Under the pieces are notes generated by a model. The model had not been told where the DNA came from, searched no databases, and was given only the letters and a program-made list of their open reading frames with translations. DNA of 64,000 nt from DASYQD01 sp963837455 (GTDB taxonomy: Bacteria > Acidobacteriota > Thermoanaerobaculia > Multivoradales > JAIOJS01): NCBI GenBank assembly GCA_963837455.1, contig CAWINM010000010.1:1054001-1118000 (forward strand), read 5' to 3'. Shown one piece after another: positions 34,539-43,257 of this stretch (position 1 is the first letter of the stretch; every line of letters starts with the position of its first letter). The position numbers were made by a program, and so were the translations under genes.

Positions 34539-36392
34539 ATGCCGAGCCTCTGGTGGAGCTTCGTGTCCAGCTCGCGGCGTACCTGCGCTCGGGGCGGTGC
34601 CGCCAAGTACCTGGTGGGGGCGATGGTCCTGGCGCTGGCGCTGCCGGCGGTGGCGGCACGGGCGCAGGAGCCTGCCGCCGAGCCGGAGGCGACCCCTGCC
34701 CCCGCCGACAGCATGGCGCCGGCGACGCCGGCGCCCGCCGCCATGGAAGGCAGCGAGGCGATGCCGGCGGCCGAGCCGGCCATGCCGGAACCGGGCGCCA
34801 TGGCCCCTGCCGGCCCCCGCATGGTCGTCACCACCCCCAATGCCGAGCTGCCGCAGAGCCACCTGCCGGTGGCCGACAACGCCCTCCAGCTCTCCCTCGA
34901 CGACGCCCTCACCACGGCGCTGCAGCGCAACCTCGGGCTGCTCGTCGACCGCTACGACCGCCGGCAGTTCCGGCTCCGCATCGACGAGGCGATCGGTATC
35001 TACGACCTCGGATTGAACGCCGACGTGACGCAGAGCTCGAACAGCTCGCCGTCCACCAGCCTGGTCACCGGCGCCGCGCTGCTCACCACCAAGACGCGGC
35101 GGGGCACCTTCTCTCTCGACCAGCTGACGCCGTGGGGCGGCGCCGCTAGCGTGACCACCAACTTCTTCCGGCAGGAGAGCAACTCCAAGGACGTGCCGGT
35201 CAACCCCATCGAGAGCGGCTCGTTCAGCCTCGGCGTCACCCAGCCGTTGCTGCGCAACTTCGGCCGCGGCGCCACCGAGCGCGGCATCCGCATCGCGCGG
35301 CTCAACAACAACATCAGCCGTGAGACCTTCGAGACGCAGATCGCCGCCACCCTGCAGTCGGTGGAGAACGCCTACTGGGACCTGGTGCAGGCGCGCAAGA
35401 ACGCAGAGGTGGCGGACGAGGGCCTGCGGCTCGCGCAGGACCTCCACCGCATGAACCAGGTGCGGGTGCAGGTGGGCACCCTGGCACCGCTCGAGCTGGT
35501 GCAGAGCGAGGTCGGCATCGCCACCGCCCAGGAGCAGATCATCACCGCCCAGCAGACCGAACAGAACGCCGAGGACGCGCTGCGCCAGCTGCTGCACATC
35601 GAGGAGGGGCCGTTGTGGGACATGCCGATCGTCCCGACGACCTCTGCCGAGACGACCCACCCCGACGTCGACCTCAAGGCGGCGATCGGCACCGCCATGT
35701 CCGAGCGGCCCGAGCTGCGCAGCCAGAAGCTGCAGGTCGACCTGCGGGCGCTCGACGCCGCCTATTTCCGCAACCAGCTCATGCCGCGGCTCGACCTCAC
35801 CGCCGGCTACGGCTACAACGGTGGCAACACGCTGGTGACGACCGACTCCAACACCGGCCAGCTGGTGCCGGTGGCCGGTGACTTCAGCGACGTCTGGCAC
35901 CAGGTCCGCAGCCGCGACTTCAACGGCTGGAGCGTCGAGCTGGTGCTCGGCTACCCGCTGCAGAACCGCACCGCGCGGGCCGAGAAGGCGATCGCCGACG
36001 TCAACCTCGAGCAGGGCAAGGCGCAGCTCGACCAGCTCGAGGAGTCGATCCGCACCGAGGTGCGCACGGCGGTGCGGGCGGTGAAGACGGCTGCCCAGGA
36101 GATCGAGTCGACCACCGCCTCGGTGGGGCTGGCCGAGAAGAACCTCGACGCCGAGCACAAGCGCTACGAAAACGGGCTCTCCACCAGCTTCCAGGTGCTG
36201 CTCATCCAGCAAGACCTCACCTCGGCGCGCTCGCGCCAGGTGGCGGCGATCGCCGGCTACCGGCGCGCCCTCGCCGCCTACTACCTCGCCACCGGCAAGC
36301 TACTCGACGCCGAGGGCGTGGAATTGGACGACCCGCAGCGCGTAGAGCACCTCGACCGTTTTGGTTGGGGCGTGGGTGGCCCGGCGAAGTAG
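34539..36392 (+). CDS. TolC-type outer-membrane efflux protein
   Basis: 617 residues from ATG 34539 behind a strong AAGGAG site (34527-34533). A signal peptide (MVLALALPAVAARAQ) is followed by an unusual ~55-residue Pro/Ala/Met/Glu linker. Two outer-membrane efflux-protein repeats follow, with long coiled-coil helices (LQSVENAYWDLVQARKNAEV, VSGLAEKN-type second repeat) and TPWGGAASVTTNFFRQ beta segments. It would form the trimeric channel for the MacA/MacB-like exporter encoded just downstream. Confidence 0.88.
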   Translation: MPSLWWSFVSSSRRTCARGGAAKYLVGAMVLALALPAVAARAQEPAAEPEATPAPADSMAPATPAPAAMEGSEAMPAAEPAMPEPGAMAPAGPRMVVTTPNAELPQSHLPVADNALQLSLDDALTTALQRNLGLLVDRYDRRQFRLRIDEAIGIYDLGLNADVTQSSNSSPSTSLVTGAALLTTKTRRGTFSLDQLTPWGGAASVTTNFFRQESNSKDVPVNPIESGSFSLGVTQPLLRNFGRGATERGIRIARLNNNISRETFETQIAATLQSVENAYWDLVQARKNAEVADEGLRLAQDLHRMNQVRVQVGTLAPLELVQSEVGIATAQEQIITAQQTEQNAEDALRQLLHIEEGPLWDMPIVPTTSAETTHPDVDLKAAIGTAMSERPELRSQKLQVDLRALDAAYFRNQLMPRLDLTAGYGYNGGNTLVTTDSNTGQLVPVAGDFSDVWHQVRSRDFNGWSVELVLGYPLQNRTARAEKAIADVNLEQGKAQLDQLEESIRTEVRTAVRAVKTAAQEIESTTASVGLAEKNLDAEHKRYENGLSTSFQVLLIQQDLTSARSRQVAAIAGYRRALAAYYLATGKLLDAEGVELDDPQRVEHLDRFGWGVGGPAK

Positions 36393-36409
36393 CTCCCGGG
36401 CCGGCTGCT

Positions 36410-36432
36410 CCCCCCGACGAAGCGAAGGGGGG
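36410..36432 (+). terminator. Weak hairpin after tolC
   Basis: C6 (36410-36415) and G6 (36427-36432) can form a hairpin with an 11-nt loop, 18 bp after the tolC stop. It is followed only by TTGATG, not a T run, so termination is doubtful. Confidence 0.25.
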
Positions 36433-36532
36433 TTGATGCTGACGTCGCGTGAGGCTGTAGGGTATGCACTGCCTGGGCCGCCGCGCCTCCCTGCGTGGCG
36501 GCCACAGTGTCTTCCAGACCTGGAGGGGAGCA

Positions 36533-37258
36533 ATGGAGAATTCCGCGTTCGGACGCCTGATCGGCGCCCTGGTGGCGCCGGGCAAGACCTTCCGCTCAAT
36601 CGCCGAGCGGCCGACCTGGGTGGTGGCGTTCCTGGTGGTGGCGCTGTCACCCCTGGCGCCCGGCCTCATCGCGGCGCACAAGATGGACTGGGAGGGGATC
36701 ATCAAGACGCAGCTCGAGCGCGCCGACGTGCAGCTGCCCCAGGACCAGATCGACCAGCGCGTCGAGATGATGGAGAAGATCGGCCCGGTCTTCACCTACG
36801 TCGCGCCCCTCTTCCTCGCCGTCTTCATCCTCGTCTGCGGCCTCGCCTTCTGGGGGGCCTTCACGCTCGCCGGAGGTGAGCTCGGCTTCAAGCGCAGCCT
36901 GGCGGTGACCTCCCACGGCATGCTGCCGTTGGCGGTCTCGTCGCTGCTGTCGGTGCCGATCGCGCTCGGCCTGGAGAAGGTCGGCGCCGAGGTGGCGGAG
37001 CAAGGCAGCTACCTCAAGTCCAACCTCGCCGCCTTCGCGCCCGAGGGCGCCAACGCGGTGGTGATCAGCCTGCTCGCGCACGTCGACGTGTTCACCATCT
37101 GGAGCGTCGTGCTGCTCGCCATCGGCTTCGTCTTTGCCGCCAAGGTCAAGTCGAGCACCTCGGCCATCACGGTAACGCTGCTCTGGCTGCTCTACGTCGG
37201 CATCGCCGTCGGCTTCGCGGCCCTCGGCATGGCGATGGGTGGGGGGAAGCACGGTTGA
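36533..37258 (+). CDS. Yip1-domain inner-membrane protein
   Basis: 241 residues from ATG 36533 behind GGAGGGGAG. The N-terminal FGRLIGALVAPGKTFRSIAERPTW start is typical of bacterial Yip1-domain proteins. Five hydrophobic segments follow (VVAFLVVALSPLAPG, VFTYVAPLFLAVFILVCG, LPLAVSSLLSVPIAL, VFTIWSVVLLAIGF, TVTLLWLLYVGIAVGF). The function is unknown; in this operon it lies between the efflux channel and the membrane-fusion protein. The stop overlaps the next start by 4 bp. Confidence 0.8.
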   Translation: MENSAFGRLIGALVAPGKTFRSIAERPTWVVAFLVVALSPLAPGLIAAHKMDWEGIIKTQLERADVQLPQDQIDQRVEMMEKIGPVFTYVAPLFLAVFILVCGLAFWGAFTLAGGELGFKRSLAVTSHGMLPLAVSSLLSVPIALGLEKVGAEVAEQGSYLKSNLAAFAPEGANAVVISLLAHVDVFTIWSVVLLAIGFVFAAKVKSSTSAITVTLLWLLYVGIAVGFAALGMAMGGGKHG

Positions 37259-38514
37259 AGAAAGCGCTGATCGCCCTCGGCGTCGTCGCCGTCCTGGGCC
37301 TCGTGATGTGGACGAGCCTGCGCGGCGGCAGCCGCCACAAGGGCAAGGAGGTCTACGCCGAGGCGGCGAAGCGGCGCGAGATCTCGCAGGTGGTCAAGGC
37401 CACCGGCCAGGTCGACCCGCGCATCAAGGTCAACATCTCCGCCCACGTGATCGCCAAGATCGCACGGCTCTTCGTCGTCGAGGGGCAGGAGGTCAAGGTC
37501 GGCCAGCCGTTTCTGGAGCTCGAGAAGTACACCTTCGCCGCCGAGCGCGACCGCGCCGCCGCCGCCCTCGAGATGGCCACCTCGCAGCGCCGCCAGGCGC
37601 AGGTCGACCTCGCCAACACGGAGCTGCAGCTGACCCGCCAGAAGAACCTCAAGGAGCAGGGGATCGCCTCGCGCAACGACCTCGACCAGGCCGAGCTGAA
37701 CGAGCGCTCGGCACGGCTGCAGGTGGAGCAGTCGGGGGAAGCCATCAACGAGGCGCAGGCGGCGCTCGCGCGCGCCCAGGAGGACCTGCGCAAGACCACC
37801 ATCTACTCCCCGATCTCCGGGCGCGTCATCGCCCTCAACGCCAAGGAGGGCGAGGTGGTGGTGTCGGGGACGATGAACAACCCGGCCTCGATCATCGCCA
37901 CCGTGGCGGATCTCTCGGAGCTGCTCGTCGAGGTCGACGTCGACGAAACTGACATCGTCGACGTGGCCCTCGGTCAGCCGGCCGAGATCAAGGTCGACGC
38001 CATCCCCGACCACGTCTACCACGGCAAGGTGGTGGAGATCGGCAGCTCGGGCTACTCGCGCCCGCAGCAGCCCGATGTCACCTTCTTCAAGGTCAAGGTG
38101 CTGCTCTCCGACCCCGACGCCAAGCTGCGCCCGGGGATGTCGGCACGCGCCGAGGTCCGGGTGGCCACGCACCCCAACGCCCTGGTGGTGCCGATCGAGT
38201 CGGTGGTCTACCGGCGGCCTCTCGGTGCCGATGGCAAGCCGAAGCGGGAGGGGGAGGACGAAGTGAAGGTGGCGTTCGTGGTGGAGAACGGCAAGGCGAC
38301 GCAGCACCTCGTCGATCTCGGCATTTCCGACGCCACCCACGTCGAGATCGAGCACGGGGTCCGCGACGGCGAGCTGGTGATCACCGGACCGCACCGCATC
38401 CTCAAGGACCTGGCGAACGGCGATGCCGTCCGCGTGGCGGCGCCGGAGAAGGGCAAGAAGGCCGAGGGGAAATCGAAAGCGGACGAGGACAAGGACGACA
38501 AGGACAAGGACTGA
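37255..38514 (+). CDS. Periplasmic adaptor (membrane-fusion) protein, MacA-like
   Basis: 419 residues from a TTG behind a GGGGGGAAG stretch. One N-terminal membrane helix (KKALIALGVVAVLGLVMW), a lipoyl domain split by a coiled-coil hairpin (residues ~95-190), the beta-barrel TIYSPISGRVIALNAKEGEVV, and LSELLVEVDVDETDI in the adaptor barrel, then a Lys/Asp-rich C-terminal tail. It links a MacB-type ABC transporter to a TolC channel. The acidic/basic tail of about 25 residues is unusual. Confidence 0.9.
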   Translation: MKKALIALGVVAVLGLVMWTSLRGGSRHKGKEVYAEAAKRREISQVVKATGQVDPRIKVNISAHVIAKIARLFVVEGQEVKVGQPFLELEKYTFAAERDRAAAALEMATSQRRQAQVDLANTELQLTRQKNLKEQGIASRNDLDQAELNERSARLQVEQSGEAINEAQAALARAQEDLRKTTIYSPISGRVIALNAKEGEVVVSGTMNNPASIIATVADLSELLVEVDVDETDIVDVALGQPAEIKVDAIPDHVYHGKVVEIGSSGYSRPQQPDVTFFKVKVLLSDPDAKLRPGMSARAEVRVATHPNALVVPIESVVYRRPLGADGKPKREGEDEVKVAFVVENGKATQHLVDLGISDATHVEIEHGVRDGELVITGPHRILKDLANGDAVRVAAPEKGKKAEGKSKADEDKDDKDKD

Positions 38515-39203
38515 TGTCGCTCATCGAGCTGCGCGCGGTGCGCAAGGTGTACGAGGTGGGCAGCGAGCAGGTGCGGGCGCTCGACGGCGTCGACCTCGCC
38601 GTCGAGAAGGGCGAGTACATCGCCATCATGGGGGCCTCGGGCAGCGGCAAGTCGACGCTGATGAACCTGCTCGGCTGCCTCGACACCCCCAGCGAGGGGA
38701 GCTACCACCTCAACGGCCACGCGGTGGAGGGGATGAGCGACGAGGAGCTCGCCGCCATCCGCAACAAGGAGATCGGCTTCGTCTTCCAGACCTTCAACCT
38801 GCTGGCTCGCACCACCGCGCAGCACAACGTCGAGCTGCCGCTGGTCTATGGCGGCACCGGCCGCGGCGAGCGCCACCAGCGCGCCGCCGCGGCGCTGGCG
38901 CGAGTCGGTCTCGCCGATCGTGCCAAGCACATGCCCAACGAGCTCTCCGGCGGCCAGCGGCAACGGGTGGCGATCGCTCGGGCGCTGGTCAACGACCCCT
39001 CGATCTTGCTCGCCGACGAGCCCACCGGCAACCTCGACTCCGCCACCTCGGAGGAGATCATGGCGCTCTTCGACGAGCTGCATCGCGGCGGTAACACGGT
39101 GGTGCTGGTCACGCACGAGCCCGACATCGCCAAGCACGCCTCGCGGCGGGTGACCCTGCGCGACGGCAAGGTGGTTTCCGACGTCCGCGGCGACGGACGC
39201 TAG
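38514..39203 (+). CDS. MacB/LolD-type ABC transporter ATPase
   Basis: 229 residues. Walker A GASGSGKST, Q loop FVFQTFNLLARTTA, signature LSGGQRQRVAIARAL, Walker B ILLADEPTGNLDS, and THEPDIAKHA. The MACB/LolD subgroup is recognised by MNLLGCLDTPSEG and NVELPLVY. It overlaps the adaptor stop by one base and is 4 bp ahead of the permease gene. Confidence 0.93.
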   Translation: MSLIELRAVRKVYEVGSEQVRALDGVDLAVEKGEYIAIMGASGSGKSTLMNLLGCLDTPSEGSYHLNGHAVEGMSDEELAAIRNKEIGFVFQTFNLLARTTAQHNVELPLVYGGTGRGERHQRAAAALARVGLADRAKHMPNELSGGQRQRVAIARALVNDPSILLADEPTGNLDSATSEEIMALFDELHRGGNTVVLVTHEPDIAKHASRRVTLRDGKVVSDVRGDGR

Positions 39204-39207
39204 GCCG

Positions 39208-40425
39208 ATGCTCCTCGACGAGAACGTCCGCGTCGCCTTCACCGCGCTGCGCGCCAACCTGATGCGCTCGGGGCTGACCGCGCTCGGCATCATCATCGGC
39301 GTGGCGGCGGTGATCGCGGTGGTGTCGATCGTCCAGGGCTTGCAGTTCATGATCACCGGGCAGCTCGAGAACGTCGGTGCCACCTTCATCCAGGTGGTGC
39401 CGCAGCAGGAGTTCGGCGGCCCCGGCATGGTGCAGCGCCAGGTGAGGCTCACCTGGGACGACGGCCAGGCGATCCTCCAGCACGTGCGCAACGTGGCCAT
39501 GATCACGCCCCAGATCTTCGGGCAGACGGACGTCAAGTACCGCGACCGCCAGCACAAGCCTTTCGTGCTCGGGGTGAACAACGAGTGGCCCGACGTCAAC
39601 AAGTTCAACGTCGACCGCGGCCGCTTCTTCTCCCGCATCGACCTCGACCGGCGCGCCAAGGTGGCGGTGGTGGGAACCTCGGTGATCGACGAGCTGAAGA
39701 TGCCGGACCCGATCGGCGAAGAGATCTACATCGGCAAGACGCCGGTGACGGTGATCGGCGTCATGGAGAAGAAGGGGCGTGCTCTCGGCTTCGACTACGA
39801 CGACATCGTCTTCGTTCCCTTCGACACCGCCCTCGGCATCTTCGGGCGCAGCGCCGCCGACCAGGTGCAGCTGCAGCTGCAGGCGGCCACCAGCGAGTCG
39901 GTGGACCAGGTGAAGGACGACATCAAGCGGTTGCTGCGGGAGCGCCACCACATCGGCGAGGACCAGAAGGACGACTTCCGCGTCATGGTGCAGAACGAGA
40001 TCCTCGATATCTACTCGAAGATCCTCGGCGGCGTCACCGCGGTGGTGGGGGCGATCGTCGGCGTCGCGTTGCTGGTGGGCGGTATCGGCATCATGAACAT
40101 CATGCTGGTGTCGGTCACCGAGCGCACTCGCGAGATCGGCATTCGCAAGTCGGTGGGCGCCCGCCGCAAGGACATCCTGGTGCAGTTCCTCATCGAGGCG
40201 GTCTCGCTCGCCCTGCTCGGCGGCGTCATCGGCATCGCCCTCGGCTACGGGGTGGGCGCCCTGGTGGTGAAGCTGATCCCGGGGAACTTCCCTGCCGCCC
40301 ACGTGCCGCTGTGGGCGGTGGCGATCGCCTTCGGCTTCTGCTCGCTGGTGGGCGTCGTCTTCGGCATCTACCCGGCGAGCAAGGCGGCGCGGCTGGACCC
40401 GATCGAGGCGCTGCGCTACGAGTAG
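39208..40425 (+). CDS. MacB/FtsX-type ABC transporter permease
   Basis: 405 residues: an N-terminal helix (SGLTALGIIIGVAAVIAVVS), a large periplasmic MacB-PCD domain of about 230 residues, then three helices (VVGAIVGVALLVGGIGIMNIMLVSVTERTREIGIRKSVGARR in register, LLGGVIGIALGYGVGALVV, AIAFGFCSLVGVVFG) and the ending PASKAARLDPIEALRYE typical of the family. It is the mechanotransmitting permease of a MacA-MacB-TolC type exporter; the substrate (antibiotic, peptide or lipid) is unknown. It is the last gene before the tRNA/element locus. Confidence 0.93.
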   Translation: MLLDENVRVAFTALRANLMRSGLTALGIIIGVAAVIAVVSIVQGLQFMITGQLENVGATFIQVVPQQEFGGPGMVQRQVRLTWDDGQAILQHVRNVAMITPQIFGQTDVKYRDRQHKPFVLGVNNEWPDVNKFNVDRGRFFSRIDLDRRAKVAVVGTSVIDELKMPDPIGEEIYIGKTPVTVIGVMEKKGRALGFDYDDIVFVPFDTALGIFGRSAADQVQLQLQAATSESVDQVKDDIKRLLRERHHIGEDQKDDFRVMVQNEILDIYSKILGGVTAVVGAIVGVALLVGGIGIMNIMLVSVTERTREIGIRKSVGARRKDILVQFLIEAVSLALLGGVIGIALGYGVGALVVKLIPGNFPAAHVPLWAVAIAFGFCSLVGVVFGIYPASKAARLDPIEALRYE

Positions 40426-40844
40426 CGAGGCGCTGCCGCCGGCCGTCGGGTTGGCGACGGGCGAGTGGCAGGAGCCGGCTGGCGACTGCCGACCTGGGGC
40501 TGCTGACTGGCGACTCGCGACTGCTGACTCAGTGGCGACTCCGCTCGGTCGCTGGAAGAGTGGTCGTCGAGCGGTGGACGGTCGGTGGCCGGCGTCTGCC
40601 TTCGGGGCCGGGGGGCGCCGCCGCGGGACCGGCGCGCGCCACGTGGTGGAGGGGACGAGGAGCGCGCGCCTCCGCTCTCCGGGCGCAGGCACGGCCGTGG
40701 TGGGGCGGCATCCACCAAGCGCCCTCCGAGAGGTCCCGCCACAGCGCCCCCCGGCCCCGAAGGCAGCCGCCGGCATCGGTGGTCGCTAGGCGCCCGGGTG
40801 GCGAAGCTCGTGCCGCTGCCGTGGGTGAGCGCGAGACGCGGCCG
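40426..40844. other. Gene-free stretch with short repeats upstream of tRNA-Leu(CAA)
   Basis: About 420 bp with no convincing ORF. From 40480 to 40550 GGCGACT recurs four times and GCTGACT twice in a degenerate tandem pattern. It also holds the inverted repeat listed separately. Nothing in it resembles a gene. Confidence 0.5.
40596..40766. repeat. Inverted repeat with 23-bp perfect arms
   Basis: CTGCCTTCGGGGCCGGGG followed by GGCGC at 40596-40618 is exactly reverse-complemented at 40744-40766, with a 125-bp spacer. Similarity extends imperfectly on both sides (GGGACC/GGTCCC at 40625 and 40732), giving about 45-bp arms. It lies between the exporter operon and the tRNA used as an integration site. 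It could be a small non-autonomous element or a long regulatory hairpin. Confidence 0.6.
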
Positions 40845-40873
40845 CTCACACCGCCACGCGCAACCGCTAGAAT
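40845..40873 (+). promoter_or_regulatory. Promoter of tRNA-Leu(CAA)
   Basis: CTCACA (40845-40850), 17 bp and TAGAAT (40868-40873), placing the start near 40880, 8 bp before the tRNA. Confidence 0.5.
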
Positions 40874-40887
40874 CGCGTTTCCTCCGC

Positions 40888-40970
40888 GCCGGAGTGGCGG
40901 AATGGCAGACGCAGGGGACTCAAAATCCCCCGTCCGAAAGGGCGTGTGGGTTCGACTCCCACCTCCGGTA
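40888..40970 (+). tRNA. tRNA-Leu (anticodon CAA), integration site
   Basis: An 83-nt class II tRNA with anticodon loop CTCAAAA (CAA), a long variable arm and T loop TTCGACT. Its acceptor arms are GCCGGAG and CTCCGGT, so the first pair is G-U. A second 3' half, at 50556-50610, ends CTCCGGC-A-CCA and would pair perfectly. The 3' half seen here was therefore supplied by the integrated element and restores a working, slightly mismatched tRNA, while the original host half was displaced. CCA is not encoded here. Confidence 0.93.
40919..40936. repeat. Left attachment core (attL)
   Basis: CTCAAAATCCCCCGTCCG, spanning the anticodon loop and 3' stem of tRNA-Leu(CAA). It is identical to 50556-50573. 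Beyond the core the two copies differ at scattered positions, as expected for element-derived versus host-derived 3' halves. Confidence 0.88.
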
Positions 40971-41290
40971 TCAGTTACCATAGAGAGTAGGCCGGAAAGA
41001 TGGTCCCCACCGTCCCCACCGTTCCAAACTCTTTAGAATCAATAGGTTGGACGGTGACGATTGGTGACGGTAACCGTCCCCGCGGAACCCGTTTGCGTCC
41101 CCGGTTGGGGCTCGAGGTTGGTGGCGGCGCCCCCTGCTCGCGGGTCTCGAGTCACACTGGCGTCACACTCGCCGTAGAGTCTCGCAGGACCTCGACCGTG
41201 GTCTGTGACACCACCAGGCCGCAGACGGCGGCAGGGGCAGGGGCCCAGGTCGGCGCCGTTTCGCAAGGGCTCCACCACGGAGGTTCCACG
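40971..41290. other. Element left end: GGGGACGGT/ACCGTCCCC motifs
   Basis: The 320 bp between the tRNA and the first element gene hold no gene. ACCGTCCCC occurs at 41009-41017 and 41073-41081, flanked by partial copies (GGTCCCCAC, ACCGTTCC, GGACGGTGAC, GGTGACGGT). The same 9-mer clusters near the other end of the element, so these may be arm-type integrase or excisionase sites. Confidence 0.55.
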
Positions 41291-41842
41291 ATGACGTTCA
41301 GTAGCTTCCTGCTTGTCGTCTCCGCGGTTGTCGCGGTGCTCACACCGATAGTCGTGCTGGTGGTCCGAAAGGCCGTGGAAGCGGTGATCGACAAGGCGGT
41401 AGCTCACCAGTTCAAGCGGTGGGAGGTCCGGTTCACCAAGCTGCATGAGCGCCGTGTCGAAGTGATGGAAGGCATGATCGACCGACTCGTAGCGCTCAGG
41501 AACGCGCTCGACGACGCGAGCGGCATCCAGTCGCTGGATGATCCCCATGGACTGGAGCCGTTGCAGAGGGCCACGGAAGCGGGACGGGAGGCGGATCGTT
41601 TCTTCGCCGCTCGCCGCTACTACCTTCCGCAGGCGACGGCCGACTGCGTTGCGCAGGCCATCGCGACCATGAAGGAGGGATGGGCCAACCTCAGCACCGG
41701 ACAAGAGGGACACGCTCGAGGTGAGCGCGACGCTTCGTACAGCGCCCTTGTGTCCGAAGGCTTCAAGGTCATGCGGCACAAGCTGCCACCCGCAATCGCC
41801 GAGGTGGAGAGCGCCTTCCGGCGGCTAGTGGAGGACGGTTGA
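41291..41842 (+). CDS. Element-encoded membrane-anchored helical protein, unknown function
   Basis: 183 residues from ATG 41291 with GGAGG at 41279-41283. One N-terminal membrane helix (FLLVVSAVVAVLTPIVVLVV), then a charged helical region (WEVRFTKLHERRVEVMEGMIDRL in register). LHERR-type helices after a membrane anchor occur in many unannotated phage and island proteins. It is on the opposite strand from the element core, the usual place for cargo such as defence or superinfection-exclusion genes, but no function can be assigned. Confidence 0.6.
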   Translation: MTFSSFLLVVSAVVAVLTPIVVLVVRKAVEAVIDKAVAHQFKRWEVRFTKLHERRVEVMEGMIDRLVALRNALDDASGIQSLDDPHGLEPLQRATEAGREADRFFAARRYYLPQATADCVAQAIATMKEGWANLSTGQEGHARGERDASYSALVSEGFKVMRHKLPPAIAEVESAFRRLVEDG

Positions 41843-41851
41843 GGTAACACG

Positions 41852-42137
41852 ATGGAGTACAAGACGTTTCACGACGAGCTGGCGTGGCAGCCTGGGCCAG
41901 TACGGGGGCTGGGACCTCTTGTACAAGGGCCAGAAGGTGGGGTCCGCCTGGGTGCCGGTGTCCGAGGGGCGGCGGCGCCGCAAGGACGAGGGCGGCGCTT
42001 GGATGGCAGGCAACAAGGAACATGGCGTCGCCGAGACGAGCGCCCAAGGGGTGTCGTCGCTGGAGGAGGCCAAGGCGTGCTGCTGGCAGTGGGTGGTGGC
42101 CCGCCTGAACGGTCTGCCGGCCCGCTACAAGGAGTAG
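41852..42137 (+). CDS. Small element protein, unknown, apparent frameshift
   Basis: The frame opens at ATG 41852 (MEYKTFHDELAW) and shifts by one base near 41886-41890 into LGQYGGWDLLYKGQKVGSAWVPVSEG and onward to a stop at 42137. Joined, it is about 94 residues, basic, with a Trp-rich centre (LYKGQKVGSAWVP, CCWQWVVARLNG) like small single-domain phage proteins. It starts 9 bp after the preceding gene. Whether the break is real or a sequencing error is unclear. Confidence 0.45.
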
Positions 42138-42401
42138 CTGCCCCACCGCCAGGGGGGCTTGGTCACCGCCACCGTTCGGGCGCGGCGCTGGCGGCTCCTG
42201 GCGGCGCGGCGCGGGTCCTTCCAGTGCGCCCGGGGCTGGTGGCGGTCGAAGAAGACCCCGCCCGCGGGAAGCCGGCTGCGATCGTCGCCGGTGCGGGCGG
42301 GGTTTGGGAGAGGACGTCGGCCCCGGTCGCGGGCTGGACGCGCGGCGACGGCATCATCGAAGCCGGCGAGGTCGGCGCGGGTGCGGCGTCCCGTCGCGCC
42401 C

Positions 42402-42683
42402 TCAACGTGCCCGACCGTTGCGGGCGCCGGCGATCGCCAGGCTTTCCCACCCGCGGCGGGTCGGTGCGGCGAACGGCTCGAGGTTGGCGAGCGTCTCGAG
42501 CTGGTGGCGGATGAGGGCGGCCTCGCGCTCGACCGCAGCGAGCCGGGCGCGCAGCTGGTCCACCGTCGGCTCCGCGCCCGCCTGGGCCTGGGCGGCGGTG
42601 GGCCTGGGCCTGCGTTGCCGGCGACGTCGAGGCGGGCGCCGCTTACCGGCGTCCTGGTCGAGCAGGTCGCGAATGTCCGTCAC
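42402..42683 (-). CDS. Small coiled-coil element protein, unknown
   Basis: 93 residues from a GTG at 42683: TDIRDLLDQDAG, an Arg/Pro-rich linker, then a short coiled coil (VDQLRARLAAVEREAALIRH in register). It is last in the leftward element transcription unit, 187 bp after the previous gene. Codon choice is as in the other element genes. No family is recognised. The 260 bp between its stop and the convergent small gene hold nothing convincing. Confidence 0.45.
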   Translation of the reverse strand: MTDIRDLLDQDAGKRRPPRRRRQRRPRPTAAQAQAGAEPTVDQLRARLAAVEREAALIRHQLETLANLEPFAAPTRRGWESLAIAGARNGRAR

Positions 42684-42870
42684 GGCGTTTCGTTTCGCCC
42701 TCCTGCGGTCGAAAGAAGTGCCCGGAAAAAAGGGGCCGGGCCCATCGAGACGGCAACGAACCGAGGACCCGGCCACGCACGCATCACACTTCGCCAGACC
42801 GCAAGGGGCGTGGGCGAGCCGACCAGCGCCCGAGGATGTTGGTGCCGGCCGACCCGCACACGCCGTTCTT

Positions 42871-43257
42871 CTAGGTTCCCGTCTTCGCCGCGGGCGCCTG
42901 GCGAGCCTGCAGCGCGCTGCGCCGCGCCTGTAGCTGGGCCTTCCGCTCCTCCAAGTGCTTGCGCAAGCCGCGCCGAATGGGCGACTCCTCGGGCGGCGGC
43001 GGCTCCGGGCGCGGCTCCTCGCCGGCTTCGGCACGCCGCTGTGCCAGGCCCGTCGCGATGAGGTCGACTGGGTTCTTGCGGCGCGCCGGCTGCTGCGGTT
43101 GCGGAGCCGGCGGGGTTGCGGCAGCAGCAGCTGGCGGCTGCGGTGAGAACGAAGCCGCGATCGCCGCAGCGTCCTGCTCGCGCTTGGCCACTTCGTGCCG
43201 CCGCTTCAGCGCCTCAATTCGCTGGATCTCATCCTCTGTGAACAGGGCCATGTTCAT
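42871..43257 (-). CDS. Small charged element protein downstream of terL, unknown
   Basis: 128 residues: a helical start (FTEDEIQRIEALKRRHEVAK), an Ala/Pro/Gln-rich middle, and a basic helical end (RRGLRKHLEERKAQLQARR). It overlaps terL by 29 bp. In phages the slot after terL usually holds the portal gene, but this protein is far too small for one. A scaffold-like or packaging-accessory role is a guess. Confidence 0.5.
   Translation of the reverse strand: MNMALFTEDEIQRIEALKRRHEVAKREQDAAAIAASFSPQPPAAAAATPPAPQPQQPARRKNPVDLIATGLAQRRAEAGEEPRPEPPPPEESPIRRGLRKHLEERKAQLQARRSALQARQAPAAKTGT

Noticed and set aside
40480..40550. Possible CRISPR array
   Set aside because: The repeats are 7-9 bp, degenerate and without spacers of even length; no cas genes are present.
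42871..43257. Portal protein downstream of terL
   Set aside because: At 128 residues, Pro/Ala-rich and without portal features, it is far too small.
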